Shown: positions 47,662-58,800 of the stretch, piece after piece | How positions within the stretch are numbered: position 1 is the first letter of the stretch | Layout of the letters: each line of letters begins with the position of its first letter | Source of the DNA: Paenibacillus marchantiophytorum | GTDB lineage: Bacteria; Bacillota; Bacilli; Paenibacillales; NBRC-103111 | NCBI RefSeq assembly: GCF_014640555.1 | Contig: NZ_BMHE01000006.1 | Coordinates: 62,001-126,000 of the forward strand | DNA length: 64,000 nucleotides | Direction: 5' to 3' | Made by a program: the position numbers and the translations under genes | The notes under the pieces: generated by a model | The model's database searches: none | What the model was told of the DNA's origin: nothing | What the model saw: only the letters and a program-made list of their open reading frames with translations

Positions 47662-49812
47662 TTAAGGCTGAATCCCCCAGACAAGAGCGCCGTTCTGGAA
47701 GAGCGTTACTTTGTCCCAATTCGTATACGACGTCTTCGTCCCATCGAATGAGTAGTCGTTCGATTCGTTAAAGTTCGACCAATCGGTTTTGGACATCCGG
47801 AGCTGGATATCGCCGGACTGTCCTCCTGCCGGAATCGAACCGGCTCCTGAAGTAAAGCTAAGCTCGACATAAGTGTCCGTATTGGTGCCGGTGGCGCTGA
47901 CGAATGTTCTTTGGATATTGGTGCCGCCGACCAGCGCCCAATCGATCCATGAGTCCATCGCTTGAGTGCCATCTTTAGTAAAGTAATAACGGATGCTAAG
48001 GTCACTTAAATTAACGGCAGTTGTACCGTTATTCTTGATGTTGAAATGAGGCTTGATCTGGTTGTCATTGACGTTGGTATCAGCTGCTCGGTACTGTACT
48101 GTCAGATTGCTCTTAGGGGGCGTTCCCTGCGGCGTTACGCTCACTTGTGCGGAATTCGGGCTTTCTCCCGCGTTGTTCACTGCGGTTACAACGTAATAGT
48201 ATGTCGTTCCGTTGGTCAAGCCGGTGTTTGTATAGCTCGTTCCGCTAACCCCGGTTGCCACCGTCATATACGGCCCACCGCTTGACTCTGCGCGTTTGAT
48301 GTTGTAGCTCGTCGCGTCGGTCGAAGCTGTCCAGCTAAGAGCTGCCTGCGCATTGCCCGCTGTAGCGATTAGGCCAGTCGGCGTAGCTGGTATCGTTACG
48401 CCAGCTTGAGGCATCGCGCTCACTTGCGCGGAATTCAGGCTTTCTCCTGCGCTGTTCGCAGCGCTTACGACGTAATAGTACGTCGTTCCGTTGGTCAAGC
48501 CGGTATTGGAGTAGCTCGTTCCGCTAACCCCGGTCGCCACGGTCGTATACGGACCGCCGCTTGTCGTTGCGCGTTTGACGTTGTAGCTTGTCGCGCCGGT
48601 CGAAGCTGTCCAGCTCAGCGTGACTTGCGAGCTGCCAGACATTGCTGTCAGGCCAGTCGGAGCCGTCAGCATGGGAAGCGCGTCTATCAGGCGGTTAAGC
48701 ATATCCTGTTTCGGTTGATTCCAGGTAACCCAATCATCCAGCAGCAGCCCGCCGGTATCGCCGCTATTTGGATTGATGCACCAATACGTCCAATACAAGT
48801 CGTTTACTTTAATATAATCGACTAACGAATTTTGCCATTTGCCTTCCATGGACGTCGTATCGACGCTCCGGCCGCCGAATTCACCGATGAGAATCGGCGC
48901 CATGTTGTTTTTATGAACGTATCCCCAATACGTATCCCAAATGTTCGACATGTTGTTAGGGAATGTCGGTTCAGAGAACCAAGGTTGATTGGATACACCC
49001 GGACCATAATCATGGGGAGAATATACGACGCGATTTGTGACATTCAAGCGTACTGGATCATTCTGTACGCCTTTCAGGTTGCCGCCCCACCAATAATTGC
49101 CGGTTTGACCCTGGACATTAGAAGACACGCCTTCGACAATGATAAGCCAATTCGAATTAATGCTTAGTATGGCATTGCCTGCACGTTCGGCGGCCAAACG
49201 CCAATCGCGAGCCGAATCTCCGCAGCCCCAACAAGCGTTTCCGTGAGGTTCGTTATGCAGATCTGCCCCGATTACCGTATCGTTGCCTAAATAACGCTGC
49301 GCAAGCATTTTCCAGTCTTCCACCCAAGTCGTTTCTGAAACTGTTGAAGTGTACCACAACTCCGACTGTTCAGCAGATGTCGGGCGATGACGATCCAAGA
49401 ATACCTTCATTTTCCTTATGCCTGCCTTTTCAATCAGTTTGTCGAGGATCTGTATTGGCGTCAACCCCTGCAGATCGGGGTTTTTCGCATAATCGATCCC
49501 GTTAGGCATCTTACTTGGCAGAAACATCTCATTAGTGTAAGGGATACGCAGCAGATTGTAGCCTTTCCCCTTCATTTGATCGAGTAAGCTGTCCATTGAA
49601 CGGGTCCACAATCCGTGTGGCGTTAAATTTGACGTTTCAAATCCAAACCAGCTAACGCCGTTAAAAATGGCGGTGTTGCCGCCAGAATCCACAATCCGGT
49701 TACCACTGGTGTGATAATAATTTGGACTGTCCGCGGATACCTGTAATCCAGAACCCAGTATACCTACAAATAGAGAAATAACTAGCGTTAATATCGATAT
49801 TTTTCCTTTCAT
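47662..49812 (-). CDS. Secreted GH5 cellulase with two FN3 domains and a CBM3
   Basis: 716 residues with a signal peptide (about 1-27). The GH5 barrel (about 30-385) has the acid/base Glu188 in DLHNEPHG and the nucleophile Glu311 in ILIGEFGG. Two fibronectin type III domains follow (about 390-475 and 482-567), nearly the same in sequence (SYNVKRATTSGGPY, SYNIKRAESSGGPY). The C-terminal CBM3 (LTVQYRAADTNVNDNQIKPH to the end) binds crystalline cellulose. AAAGG precedes the ATG. It stands alone on the minus strand, facing the carrier-protein operon; the hairpin at 47488-47528 could serve as its distant terminator. Confidence 0.92.
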   Translation of the reverse strand: MKGKISILTLVISLFVGILGSGLQVSADSPNYYHTSGNRIVDSGGNTAIFNGVSWFGFETSNLTPHGLWTRSMDSLLDQMKGKGYNLLRIPYTNEMFLPSKMPNGIDYAKNPDLQGLTPIQILDKLIEKAGIRKMKVFLDRHRPTSAEQSELWYTSTVSETTWVEDWKMLAQRYLGNDTVIGADLHNEPHGNACWGCGDSARDWRLAAERAGNAILSINSNWLIIVEGVSSNVQGQTGNYWWGGNLKGVQNDPVRLNVTNRVVYSPHDYGPGVSNQPWFSEPTFPNNMSNIWDTYWGYVHKNNMAPILIGEFGGRSVDTTSMEGKWQNSLVDYIKVNDLYWTYWCINPNSGDTGGLLLDDWVTWNQPKQDMLNRLIDALPMLTAPTGLTAMSGSSQVTLSWTASTGATSYNVKRATTSGGPYTTVATGVSGTSYSNTGLTNGTTYYYVVSAANSAGESLNSAQVSAMPQAGVTIPATPTGLIATAGNAQAALSWTASTDATSYNIKRAESSGGPYMTVATGVSGTSYTNTGLTNGTTYYYVVTAVNNAGESPNSAQVSVTPQGTPPKSNLTVQYRAADTNVNDNQIKPHFNIKNNGTTAVNLSDLSIRYYFTKDGTQAMDSWIDWALVGGTNIQRTFVSATGTNTDTYVELSFTSGAGSIPAGGQSGDIQLRMSKTDWSNFNESNDYSFDGTKTSYTNWDKVTLFQNGALVWGIQP

Positions 49813-50396
49813 TTGTTCCCAACCTTTCTATTTAATAATAGGATCAAGGGAATTCCGCAGGGTTTACATTTGCATCGCCTCCTCTCCATCGGAACTGTTC
49901 CTTTTATTACCTCCTCTCAATCAGAATGGCTTACAGACATGAGCCTGTTGCTATGCTGGAAATATTCGTTGCGCGAAAATACGTCCTTATCTTTATTTAC
50001 GTAAGGAATGACTAAGCTGTCTTTTGGATAGGGTGGAATGGAATGAATTGGATTGGATTGTTTAATGGACTTTAAAAAAGTAATCGAAACAGGTTAGTAT
50101 AGTTGGGTAGTAGCAAAAGGGGATGTATGAACGGGAGTATCATTAATTTGAGTGTGTGACCATTATAGGAAAGATTGACTTACTAACGCTATAATTTTAG
50201 TTACCATATTAGCACTTTAATAACATAATACCCCCTTTCAAGGGAGCTAAATGAAATTTTACTTATAGAAAAAGACTCCATAAGTATGGAGAAAAGCTTA
50301 TGGATACTTAATGGTGGAACCTAGCAACCGTTAATCCTTGATGGATCGGCACGTAGCATCAAAGATAACGGGAACCATCTCAAGTCGAAGTCGCTG
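49813..50396. other. Intergenic region upstream of the GH5-CBM3 gene
   Basis: About 580 bases. The first 250 probably hold the GH5 promoter and leader on the minus strand. The remainder shows no intact gene, and I could not recognise a riboswitch or other RNA class in it. Confidence 0.4.
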
Positions 50397-50981
50397 ATGA
50401 TTAATCTCGCACTTGAGATTCTAACGACTCATTTTAATACAACGCTGAGTTCCGTTCAGTGGAATTTTAACCGGATTTATGCTTGCGATGGGAACAACGG
50501 CGCCGCTTGTTGGGGATTTGGGAGAGAAATTCAGCTATAAGAGATTATATCTTTTTACGTTGATCGGCTTCATCGTTGCTTCTGCTTTGTGTACGGCTTC
50601 ATGGAACGAGAGTTCCCTGATTGTGTTCGAGTAGTGCAGGAGGCATTCAGTGGATTGATTATTCCAACAACCATGGCCATTATTTATCAAATTATTCCGA
50701 AGGATAAACAACCAATAGCTGTGGGCATGTGGGGACTGGCAGCCATACTGGCTCCGGCTTTTAGCACGACGATCAGCGGATGGATTTTGCAAAACTTTGA
50801 CTGGCAAGGGCTGTTCCCAATGAATATACCGATCGGATTGAACGCGATCTGGTTCATAGCTGCGTATATTCCTTATTATCGTCCTAGCATTATGAAGAGC
50901 TTTGATGGTCTTGTTTTTTTTGACAGTTGTTCTGAGCAGCTCATCTTTGTTGCTGGCGCTTGCTCTAGGACATAACTGGGG
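50397..50981 (+). pseudogene. Fragment of an MFS drug-efflux pump (EmrB/DHA2 type)
   Basis: Reading across frames gives MINLALEILTTHFNTTLSSV, QW, then after a one-base insertion near 50463 ILTGFMLAMGTTAPLVGDLG. After a second shift near 50630 it continues VVQEAFSGLIIPTTMAIIYQ and NFDWQGLFPMNIPIGLNAIW. These are the DHA2-family helices and the loop between them. The start and the C-terminal half are missing. The homology stops near 50981, where a copy of CBM6 sequence begins. Confidence 0.8.
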
Positions 50982-51104
50982 GGAACGCAAGAGTTAACTT
51001 GCCGGCGGGAAATCAAACGCTCTGAGGATGGTGGCTTTAATATCAATAGGATGAATGTAGTAAAAGGTTAAAAATCATCCATATACTCCGTACCTGCCTC
51101 GTCC
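50982..51104 (+). pseudogene. Degenerate copy of the CBM6 segment from the GH64 gene
   Basis: The bases from GAACGCAAG (50982) to CTCGTCC (51104) align with 17022-17154 of the CBM6-GH64 gene. Both contain GTTAACTTGCCGGCGGG, GGTGGCTTTAATATCAAT and a shared run through ATACTCCGTACCTGCC. Small deletions and stops prevent translation. It is joined directly to the MFS fragment. Confidence 0.8.
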
Positions 51105-51240
51105 GTGTAAAGAGTCCCTATAAGGGGCTAGCCTGAGGCACCACGCGGTTGACAGATTTTCAGTGCGCCTTTAGGCGCTTGCCAGTACCAAGCCCTTATA
51201 GGGCTAAATGGAAGCCACCGGCTAAATCGGTGGTTATGAC
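51105..51240 (+). mobile_element. Orphan IS200/IS605-type right end with structured RNA-like hairpins
   Basis: Three perfect hairpins follow each other: GCGCC-TTTA-GGCGC (51165-51178), AGCCCT-TAT-AGGGCT (51191-51205) and CCACCG-GCTAAAT-CGGTGG (51215-51233), ending GTTATGAC. The last is typical of right ends of IS605-family elements, where the transcript also serves as the TnpB guide RNA scaffold. No tnpA or tnpB gene is adjacent. Identification is from memory of such ends, not from a search. Confidence 0.45.
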
Positions 51241-51368
51241 TGTGACGCGGGAATGGGATAAAGCTTTTGACTTAATAAGACGACGGGGTCGTTTATCCTC
51301 GACATATAAGAGTTTATATGTTTTGAAGTGAACGCGGAGTTACTCCGGCAGCCCTGTGCGAACAGAGG

Positions 51369-51555
51369 GAGGGAACTACAGTCCGCTATTATAGCCAAAA
51401 GTGTCATTTTCGGGAGGTTGAGGGAACTACAGTCCGCTATTTTGCTGTTATATGGGGATTTTTACACTTTTTGTGGAAATAAGACCCTGTAGTTCCTCTA
51501 TTACCCTCGCATCCCTACTTTTTGTCTAATTAGCGTCCCCTAGTTCCCTTACTAG
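51369..51555. repeat. Dispersed repeat with GGGAACTACAGTCCGCTATT units
   Basis: The unit GGGAACTACAGTCCGCTATT occurs at 51371-51390 and 51422-51441. Inverted relatives (CTGTAGTTCC near 51487 and CTAGTTCCC near 51539) follow. The arrangement looks like a palindromic intergenic repeat family of the kind common in Paenibacillus genomes. No coding capacity. Confidence 0.6.
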
Positions 51556-51659
51556 GTTTTGCCGCTAAGAAGAGGCTGATTAGTCAGGGCGGCGAAGCCG
51601 TTTTTCTTATGTTCGATCACAAAATATCTCTTTCACAAACGAAAAACAGATGCTGATAT

Positions 51660-51674
51660 GATACCGAATGTATC
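51660..51674. promoter_or_regulatory. GATAC-N5-GTATC inverted repeat, copy 2
   Basis: GATACCGAATGTATC, 57 bases before the ATG of the truncated histidine kinase gene. Same arms as copies at 15228, 52704 and 58925. Confidence 0.4.
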
Positions 51675-51730
51675 GTTTCTCACATTTTCTGTAAGAGCAT
51701 TCAAAATTGTCGATGCACAGAGAGGAAGAG

Positions 51731-52027
51731 ATGTACCGCCGCATGATCAAAAAAACGATATCGATGCGCTCGCTGCTGCTCTCCGTTTTTTTACTGCTGA
51801 TGATCTTTCCGTTAACCATAGCTGTTATTACCTACAACAAGGAAAACGAAGTTTCACAAAAGCAGGTCAGTCAATATTTGCTGCAAACCGTCGAACAGAC
51901 GCAGAGGGCGCTGGACGCCAATTTAGCTGAGGTTGACCGTCTGACTTGGCCTTTGCTCTATCAGCAATCGCTTGATTTTTTGGACTATCCGCTGGAAACC
52001 CCTTATCAGTTGTTTCAGGCGAATCAG
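51731..52027 (+). pseudogene. N-terminal fragment of a YesM-type histidine kinase
   Basis: From the ATG after GAGGAAGAG the frame reads MYRRMIKKTISMRSLLLSVF with a membrane helix (LLLMIFPLTIAVITY) and the start of an extracellular sensor (ENEVSQKQVSQYLLQTVEQT). Near 52027 kinase-like sequence stops and dockerin-gene sequence begins in another frame. All signalling domains are missing. Confidence 0.75.
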
Positions 52028-52382
52028 AAGTTCCGGCCAGTATCCGGCAGGCTTGAAAGCAGCGTTGCAAGCGGCAATCGATCAAGCCTCTGCGGTAGCT
52101 GTGAATGCTCAGGCGACTCAAGCGGAAGTGGATCAAGCGGTGACAGCACTGAATGCGGCGCTGCAAACATTCATCTCATCCGTGATTACGAGCAGACCGG
52201 GTGATGTGAACGGCGACGACAAATTTACGGTGGGCGATCTCGCAATCGTAGCGGCATACTACGGCAAGAATTCATCGGACAGCAATTGGCAGAAGTACAA
52301 AGTAGCGGACATCAATGGCGACGGTGTCGTTGATCTTATTGACTTGGCTGCCGTAGCCCAAAAAGTACTAGGAACACTATAA
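52028..52382 (+). pseudogene. C-terminal FIVAR-dockerin fragment
   Basis: Reads QYPAGLKAALQAAIDQASAV (FIVAR-like helices) and then a dockerin with two calcium loops, DVNGDDKFTVGD and DINGDGVVDLID, ending VLGTL and TAA at 52380-52382. It closely resembles the C-termini of the proteins at 52848 and 60103. It lacks a start and is joined out of frame to the kinase fragment, so it is the tail of a lost dockerin enzyme gene. Confidence 0.8.
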
Positions 52383-52654
52383 GCTTTGCAGGGGAGGGGC
52401 GATGATTCGTCTCCTTCCCTATTTATATCTCTGTAATACGCACAAAAGGGATCGTTGGAATCGTTCTTTTATCAATAACATTTTTGATCTTGAGTATTTT
52501 CTCCTCTGGATTCGTGGTATAAATACGGGAAGGATATGTAGTCCTGGATCCAAATCAGTAGAATATTCATATAAAATAAGAGGATTTCGAATGTTAATCA
52601 CAACAGGATTAGTAGATAATAACTTTGAAAGCGTTTTAATTTCTGAGGGTCTAA

Positions 52655-52678
52655 CTCCCCGCAGCTTGCTGCGGGGAG
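52655..52678. repeat. GC-rich perfect hairpin
   Basis: CTCCCCGCAG (52655-52664), loop CTTG, CTGCGGGGAG (52669-52678). It is not followed by a T-run. It resembles REP or IS200/IS605-end hairpins and lies 26 bases before copy 3 of the GATAC repeat. Confidence 0.6.
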
Positions 52679-52703
52679 AATGCATGTTACTTTTGTCTTT
52701 TCT

Positions 52704-52718
52704 GATACGATTTGTATC
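52704..52718. promoter_or_regulatory. GATAC-N5-GTATC inverted repeat, copy 3
   Basis: GATACGATTTGTATC, 130 bases before the start of the GH3 protein gene, in the 465-base gap 52383-52847. Apart from this site and the hairpin at 52655, nothing else is recognised in that gap. Confidence 0.4.
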
Positions 52719-52847
52719 AATAATGCATGAAGGGGGTGAACTCTGATTGAAATGATACCTTCAAAAGTTTCCGAACTAGACGCTTCGCCAAGCTCTTTGA
52801 TTCTACCAAAATGGCAAGGATGATGATGAACAAGAAGGAGGAAAGGA

Positions 52848-55800
52848 ATGGTTACAGGAATGAAGAAACAAAAAAAAATGTCAGGACAGCGCTTGTTTAA
52901 ATGGGTTTTTAGTTTGGTAATGGCAGCATCCATCATCGCGCCACAAAGTTATACGCCTGTTTCGGCACAGGCGCTTCCAGGTTTGCCCGATGTGGCTAGG
53001 CAAGTAGCTGCCGAAGGCATTGTATTGCTTCAAAATCCAGATTATAAGACAGCGGGCTCTCAGGTAAACGAGATCGAAAAAGTGCTGCCGATCAAAAAAA
53101 GTGAGAACGTATCGGTGTTTGGCCGTATTCAAACGCATTATTACAAATCCGGCACAGGCTCTGGCGGTGCTGTCAGAGTAGATTATGTCAACGGAATTTT
53201 AGAGGGCCTGCGCAATAATCCGAGTGTGCAAGTCAACGAAGATTTAGCCAAAGTGTATACGGATTGGGTGAAAACGCATCCATTTGACAATGGCGGCGGC
53301 GGATGGGCGGCTGAGCCGTGGTCGCAAGCGGAAATGCCTTTAACTGCTGATATCCTTAACGCGGCAAAATCAAAATCCGATACAGCGATTGCGATTATCG
53401 GACGCACAGCTGGAGAAGATAAGGATAACAAGGACGAGAAGGGCGCATACCGGCTGACAGACCTTGAAGTTGCTATGCTTGATCAGGTGTATGCCAAATT
53501 TGATCGAGTTGCCATCGTTCTCAACGTTGCGAACGTGATTGATATGTCATGGGCTAAAAACTACCCGAAAGCCTCCATTCTATACGCATGGCAGGGTGGC
53601 ATGGAAGGCGGAAGCGCTGTTGCCGATGTATTGACCGGTGACGTAACGCCGAGCGGTAAACTGAGTGATACGATTGCAAAATCACTTGCCGACTATCCAT
53701 CCACAGCTAATTTCGGCAGCCAAACCGAGAATAAATATGCCGAGGATATCTATGTCGGTTATCGCTATTTTGAAACCTTTGCTCCGGATAAGGTGCTCTA
53801 TCCATTTGGGTTTGGGCTATCCTATACCAACTTTCAGATGACTACGGATAGCATCAAGAGCAATGATAAAGAAATTACCATAAATGTAACCGTTAACAAC
53901 ACAGGCAAGGTTGGAGGTAAAGAGGTCGTTCAGATTTATTACGGAGCGCCTCAAGGAAAGCTCGGCAAACCAGCCAAACAATTGGTGGCTTTTGCCAAAA
54001 CCGGCATTCTTCAGCCTGGGCATTCGCAGCAAATGGCGATTACCTTTGATATTAACGATATGGCTTCGTATGATGACAGCGGGGTTACAGGTCATGATTC
54101 CTCTTATGTGCTAGAGGCTGGAGATTACAACATTTATGTTGGAAACAGTGTGAGGGATTCCGTCAAAGCAGGAGCCTACCAAGTTGCTGATTTAAAGGTT
54201 GTTAAGGAGCTGCAGGAAGCGCTGGCGCCTACGAAACCATTTGATCGCATAAAACCTGGCACTTTGAAAGTAGACGGCACGTTTAATAGCATCACTGAAG
54301 CGGTTCCAACAAGATCAATTGATCTGACGAAAAGAATTAAAGATAACCTGCCTGCGGCTATCGCGCAAACGGGCGATAAAGGCTACAAATTAGTAGATGT
54401 TTATGATAAAAAAGTGACGATGGATGAGTTTATTGCCCAGTTTAGCAATAATGATTTGGGAGCTATTATTTTAGGAGAAGGGATGTCCAGCCCTAAAGTA
54501 ACAGCAGGAACTGCAGCGGCGTTTGGCGGTGTGACGAAGAATTTATTGAAATTTGGTCTTCCAATCGACAGTGCGGCAGACGGCCCTTCCGGAATCCGTA
54601 TGGAGACCGATAGCCAACGGGCAACGAGCATTCCCAATGGTACGATGCTTGCTAGCAGCTGGAATATTGAGCTTGTTGAGCGCTTATATTTCAACTTGGG
54701 CAAGGAAATGCGTCTTAACAATATCGACACCATACTTGGACCTGGTATTAATATTCACAGAAATCCATTGAATGGAAGAAACTTTGAATACTTCTCGGAG
54801 GATCCTCTGCTAACAGGGATGATGGCTATCGTGCAAACGAGAGGATTGCAGCGGCACGGCACGACTCCTACATTGAAGCACTTTGCCGCTAACAACCAGG
54901 AATCTGCACGCCATTCTGTCAATGGCCTTATCTCGGAAAGAGCACTTCGTGAAATTTATTTAAAAGGATATGAAATGGCTGTGAAAAGCGGCAAAGCGCG
55001 TTCCGTTATGACGTCATACGGTCCAGTAAACGGAACCTGGGCTTCAAGCAATTACGATTTGAATACAACTATCCTTCGCGGTGAGTGGGGCTTTGACGGT
55101 ATTGTTATGACAGATTGGTGGGCTAGGCTGAGTGAAGATCAAGGATTCTATGCAGCAACGAATCGTTTTGATGAACTGAACGGCAAAGCGATGGTTCGCG
55201 CTCAGAACGATGTCTACATGGTCATTCCCGATGGCGCTGCGGAAACACATAAGAATCGTGGGAGTAGCACCTTCAACACAGTAGCATCGCTTACGAATGG
55301 AAGTCTTACTTTAGGCGAATTGCAGCGTTCCGCCAAAAATATCAGCCGTTTCCTGATGCTGTCTCCTGCCTTCGCAAGAACAGCAAATATCGAATACAAG
55401 GTTGATTATACGCCGGGTAAAGATTGGTTTAGAGTTGACACTGCGAAGCTGGGCGATCCAGTTCTCAGCGGCATTACAGTAGGCGGTAAGAACATTAAGA
55501 CCTTTAATCCGTTAAAATTGGATTATAAAGCGTATGGTGACGCGGCATTGTCTCATTATCCGGAAGTTCAGGCCGTTGCGACGGGGGGGGCAGTCGTAGA
55601 TGTTGTGCAGGCGAGTCCTGGCAGACCGGCGGCGGTCATTACGGCTACGGCTGGTGGACAGCAAAGAATTTATAAGGTTATCTTTACTTCAGAAGAAGGT
55701 TTGGAGCCTATATTTGAAAATCCAACCTATGCATATTTGAAAAATATTTCGATTAACGGTAAACCAATTGATGGCTTTAGAGAAACCAGATTGAGCTATG

Positions 55801-58800
55801 ATGTGGGTGTTAACAGTGTGGCAAGCTTGCCTGAAGTTGCCTTTGAGACAAATGCAGGAGTAACGGCAACTGCTACGGTTGATACAGCGAACAGAAGAGT
55901 ATCTATTAAAGCGATAAGCTCCGATCAGGCCAATACCTACGTGATTCAATTCGGTAAAATACCGCAGAGCGATGAGTTTAATGCGACAGCATTAAACAGT
56001 TTTTGGACAATCAATAAAGAAACGGCGACGAACAGTGAAAACAAAGCTAACTGGTCGTTAACCGCAAAGCCCGGATCGTTAAGAATCATTGGGGAAAGAG
56101 GCGATTTCTGGAGTGAACATACGGACCTGAAAAATTACTTCCAACAGGAAGCCTTCGGAAACTGGGAAGCTACAGTCAAGGTTAACTTGAATAAAACGCC
56201 CAATCAGAATTACAATGCCGTCGGTATTACCGCTTCACAGGATAACAATAATTATATATTTGTGAAGTATGAATACAGTGAAGGAAAAATAATAGGCATG
56301 GTCAAGGAAACCGGCGGTGTAATGCCTGTAAGCATCGGGCAGCTTTCTGCTAGTCAGATTGCTAATTTATTCGGCGAGAAGACAGAAATCTATCTACGTT
56401 TGAAAAGGTTAGGTAACGTCTACTCTGGCTATGTCAGCGCGGATGGTACGAATTATATTTCATTAGGGAATACAACGGCGGATTATGCCAACCCGAAATT
56501 CGGGCTATTAGCTTCGAATGGAAGTCAAACGCTTACCGATCCATTTTATGCGGATTTTGATTATGTTCGTTTTAATATGGACAGTGTAACTGCGGGAGTT
56601 ACGAATATCGGGCCTAACACCAAATTGAAGGTTGCAGAAACAGAATCTGCTGCTATCACTTCGGTGATCACTCCGGTAGCCTGTAATGATGTTGACGGAG
56701 GGCTATGTTATACCAATACGGCTAAGGGCGAGGCAATCTCCTACAAGGTGAACGTTACAACCGCTGGTGAGTATAGGATTTTATCCCGCATTCGATCCAG
56801 CCAGTCTGACGTCGCTCAAATGTCCTTTGGTCTCTATGATGGCGCCAATCTTCTTGGAACGTTTGACCTCACGACTACAAAAGGCGAGTGGGCTACGTTC
56901 AAAATCCCGGATGTCGCGCTCTCCAAAGGTGAGCACACATTAAGGATTGTGTTTGAAAGTGCCGGTATCGACTTGAACTGGTTGAAATTCCAGCTCAAGC
57001 AGGACGGTGCGGACACTTCGAAATTAGCAGACGCTATTCGAGCAGCTGAGAGTTTGGATTTGAGCCCTTATAGCGTTTATAAAAAAGCGCGCTTCAGCGC
57101 TGTTTTAGCGAACGTTAAGCTTGTATTAGCTGAACCGATTAACGACGCGGTAGTAACAGAAGCAATCGCTGATTTAGCGGCTGCAGTAACCGACTTGAAA
57201 ACTGCAGTCATGCCGAAGGGTGTGGCTCCAAAAGCGACAGAAAAAGTGACAAACGGCATTCGAATTTATCCGTATAACGCGCCATGGATTTTCACATCGA
57301 ACGGCGGATTCAGATTTGAAAGCGGTACGGACGCTATGAGCTATGTGAATCCCAATGACATCACTTATTTCGGCAAAATTGATTTGACGAATCTTGTTGA
57401 AGTTCGAGTTCAATATGCTCGCGAAGGCGGCACTATGCCATATTTCAGATTCTATACGGAAGCTGAAAATACTGGCAATCCAGTCAAAGGCGCAACGACA
57501 CAAGGAAGAGCATACAGCGATTTATACAGCGGTGGTTCTTTTGATGTCAATAACGAATTTGCAAGCATTAATTTTAATCAGAAGGCTGGCGCTGCTTGGA
57601 GTAATTATGGAATCGCCAGCACTAAGCAAGTAGGGGACAATCCTTATTTGGAGAACTATCTCGGAGCTGCGACCAATTTTGTTGACAAAACAAAAGCAAC
57701 GGGTTTACAAAATGTTTATATGAAATTCGATGGTCTGAATACGAACTTACAGTATGTTGAGTTCATTTATGATGGGTCTGCTCCTGCTTCTACGATTGTA
57801 TCCGTTGTTCAGCCGCAGCCTTTGAGCGTTGCTTATGGAACGGGCTTTGAACAGCTGGGATTACCGGCAACAGCAACAGTCAACTTGAGCAACAATGCAA
57901 CAAAAGCGATTGCTGTCCAGTGGAACGGCAGTGAGTATAACGGCAACGCGGCTGGAACCTACACGCTGAATGGAACGTTGGCTGCAGTCGATGGGGTTAC
58001 CAATCCCAATAACTTGAAAGCATCTATTTCCGTTACTGTATTACCGCAGCCGGCTAAGGCGAAGTTAAGCGGTCCGATCAGTGCATCGACAGGAATGACG
58101 GTGGATTTCACTTACGGGCTAGAGCATATCGTTGGCGAAGTTGCCGCTCAAGACGTAACAGTCACGTATGATACCTATAAGCTGGAGCTTGTGTCGAATC
58201 CGGTGTCATTGAACGGCGAGAAATTCATTATAGTCGATTCTGTGTCCTTGCCGGGACAAATTCGCATGCTGGGCGTACACTTAAGCGACTACCAATCGGC
58301 TCCAAATAAAGACTTGATGAAATTGACGTTCAAGATAAAACCAGAAGCTGCGGCAGGGGTCGCTTCAGTTAGCGTGTCGAAGCTTGTGGTAGCCGACCGC
58401 CAAGGCAAAGAAACTACAGTTGCAGGGGCTGCACATCAGCTGCAAATTATCGCAGTTGATAAAACCGCGCTGAGCGCCACGATTGCAAGTGCGCAAAGCA
58501 AGTACGATGCAGCTGTAGTGGGAACCCTACCGGGTCAATATCCGGCGGCAGCGAAGGCTGCTTTGCAGACCTCGATTACCGCTGCGAATACCGTTCTGAG
58601 CAATGCGGCAGCAACACAGGACGATGTGGATCATGCAGTAACGGATCTGAATGCAGCGATACAAGCGTTCACGTCCTCGGTCATTACAACTTCACCGAGC
58701 GATACGAATGGAGACGGCAAGCTCAGCATCGGCGACTTGGGTATGGTTGCGGCTTCCTACGGTAAAACGTCAGCAGATCCGAACTGGGAGCAAATCAAAT

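Noticed and set aside
50280..50400. Several stems near 50280-50400 suggested a riboswitch or T-box.
   Set aside because: No conserved core or T-box sequence was found, and the 3' part is explained as MFS coding sequence.
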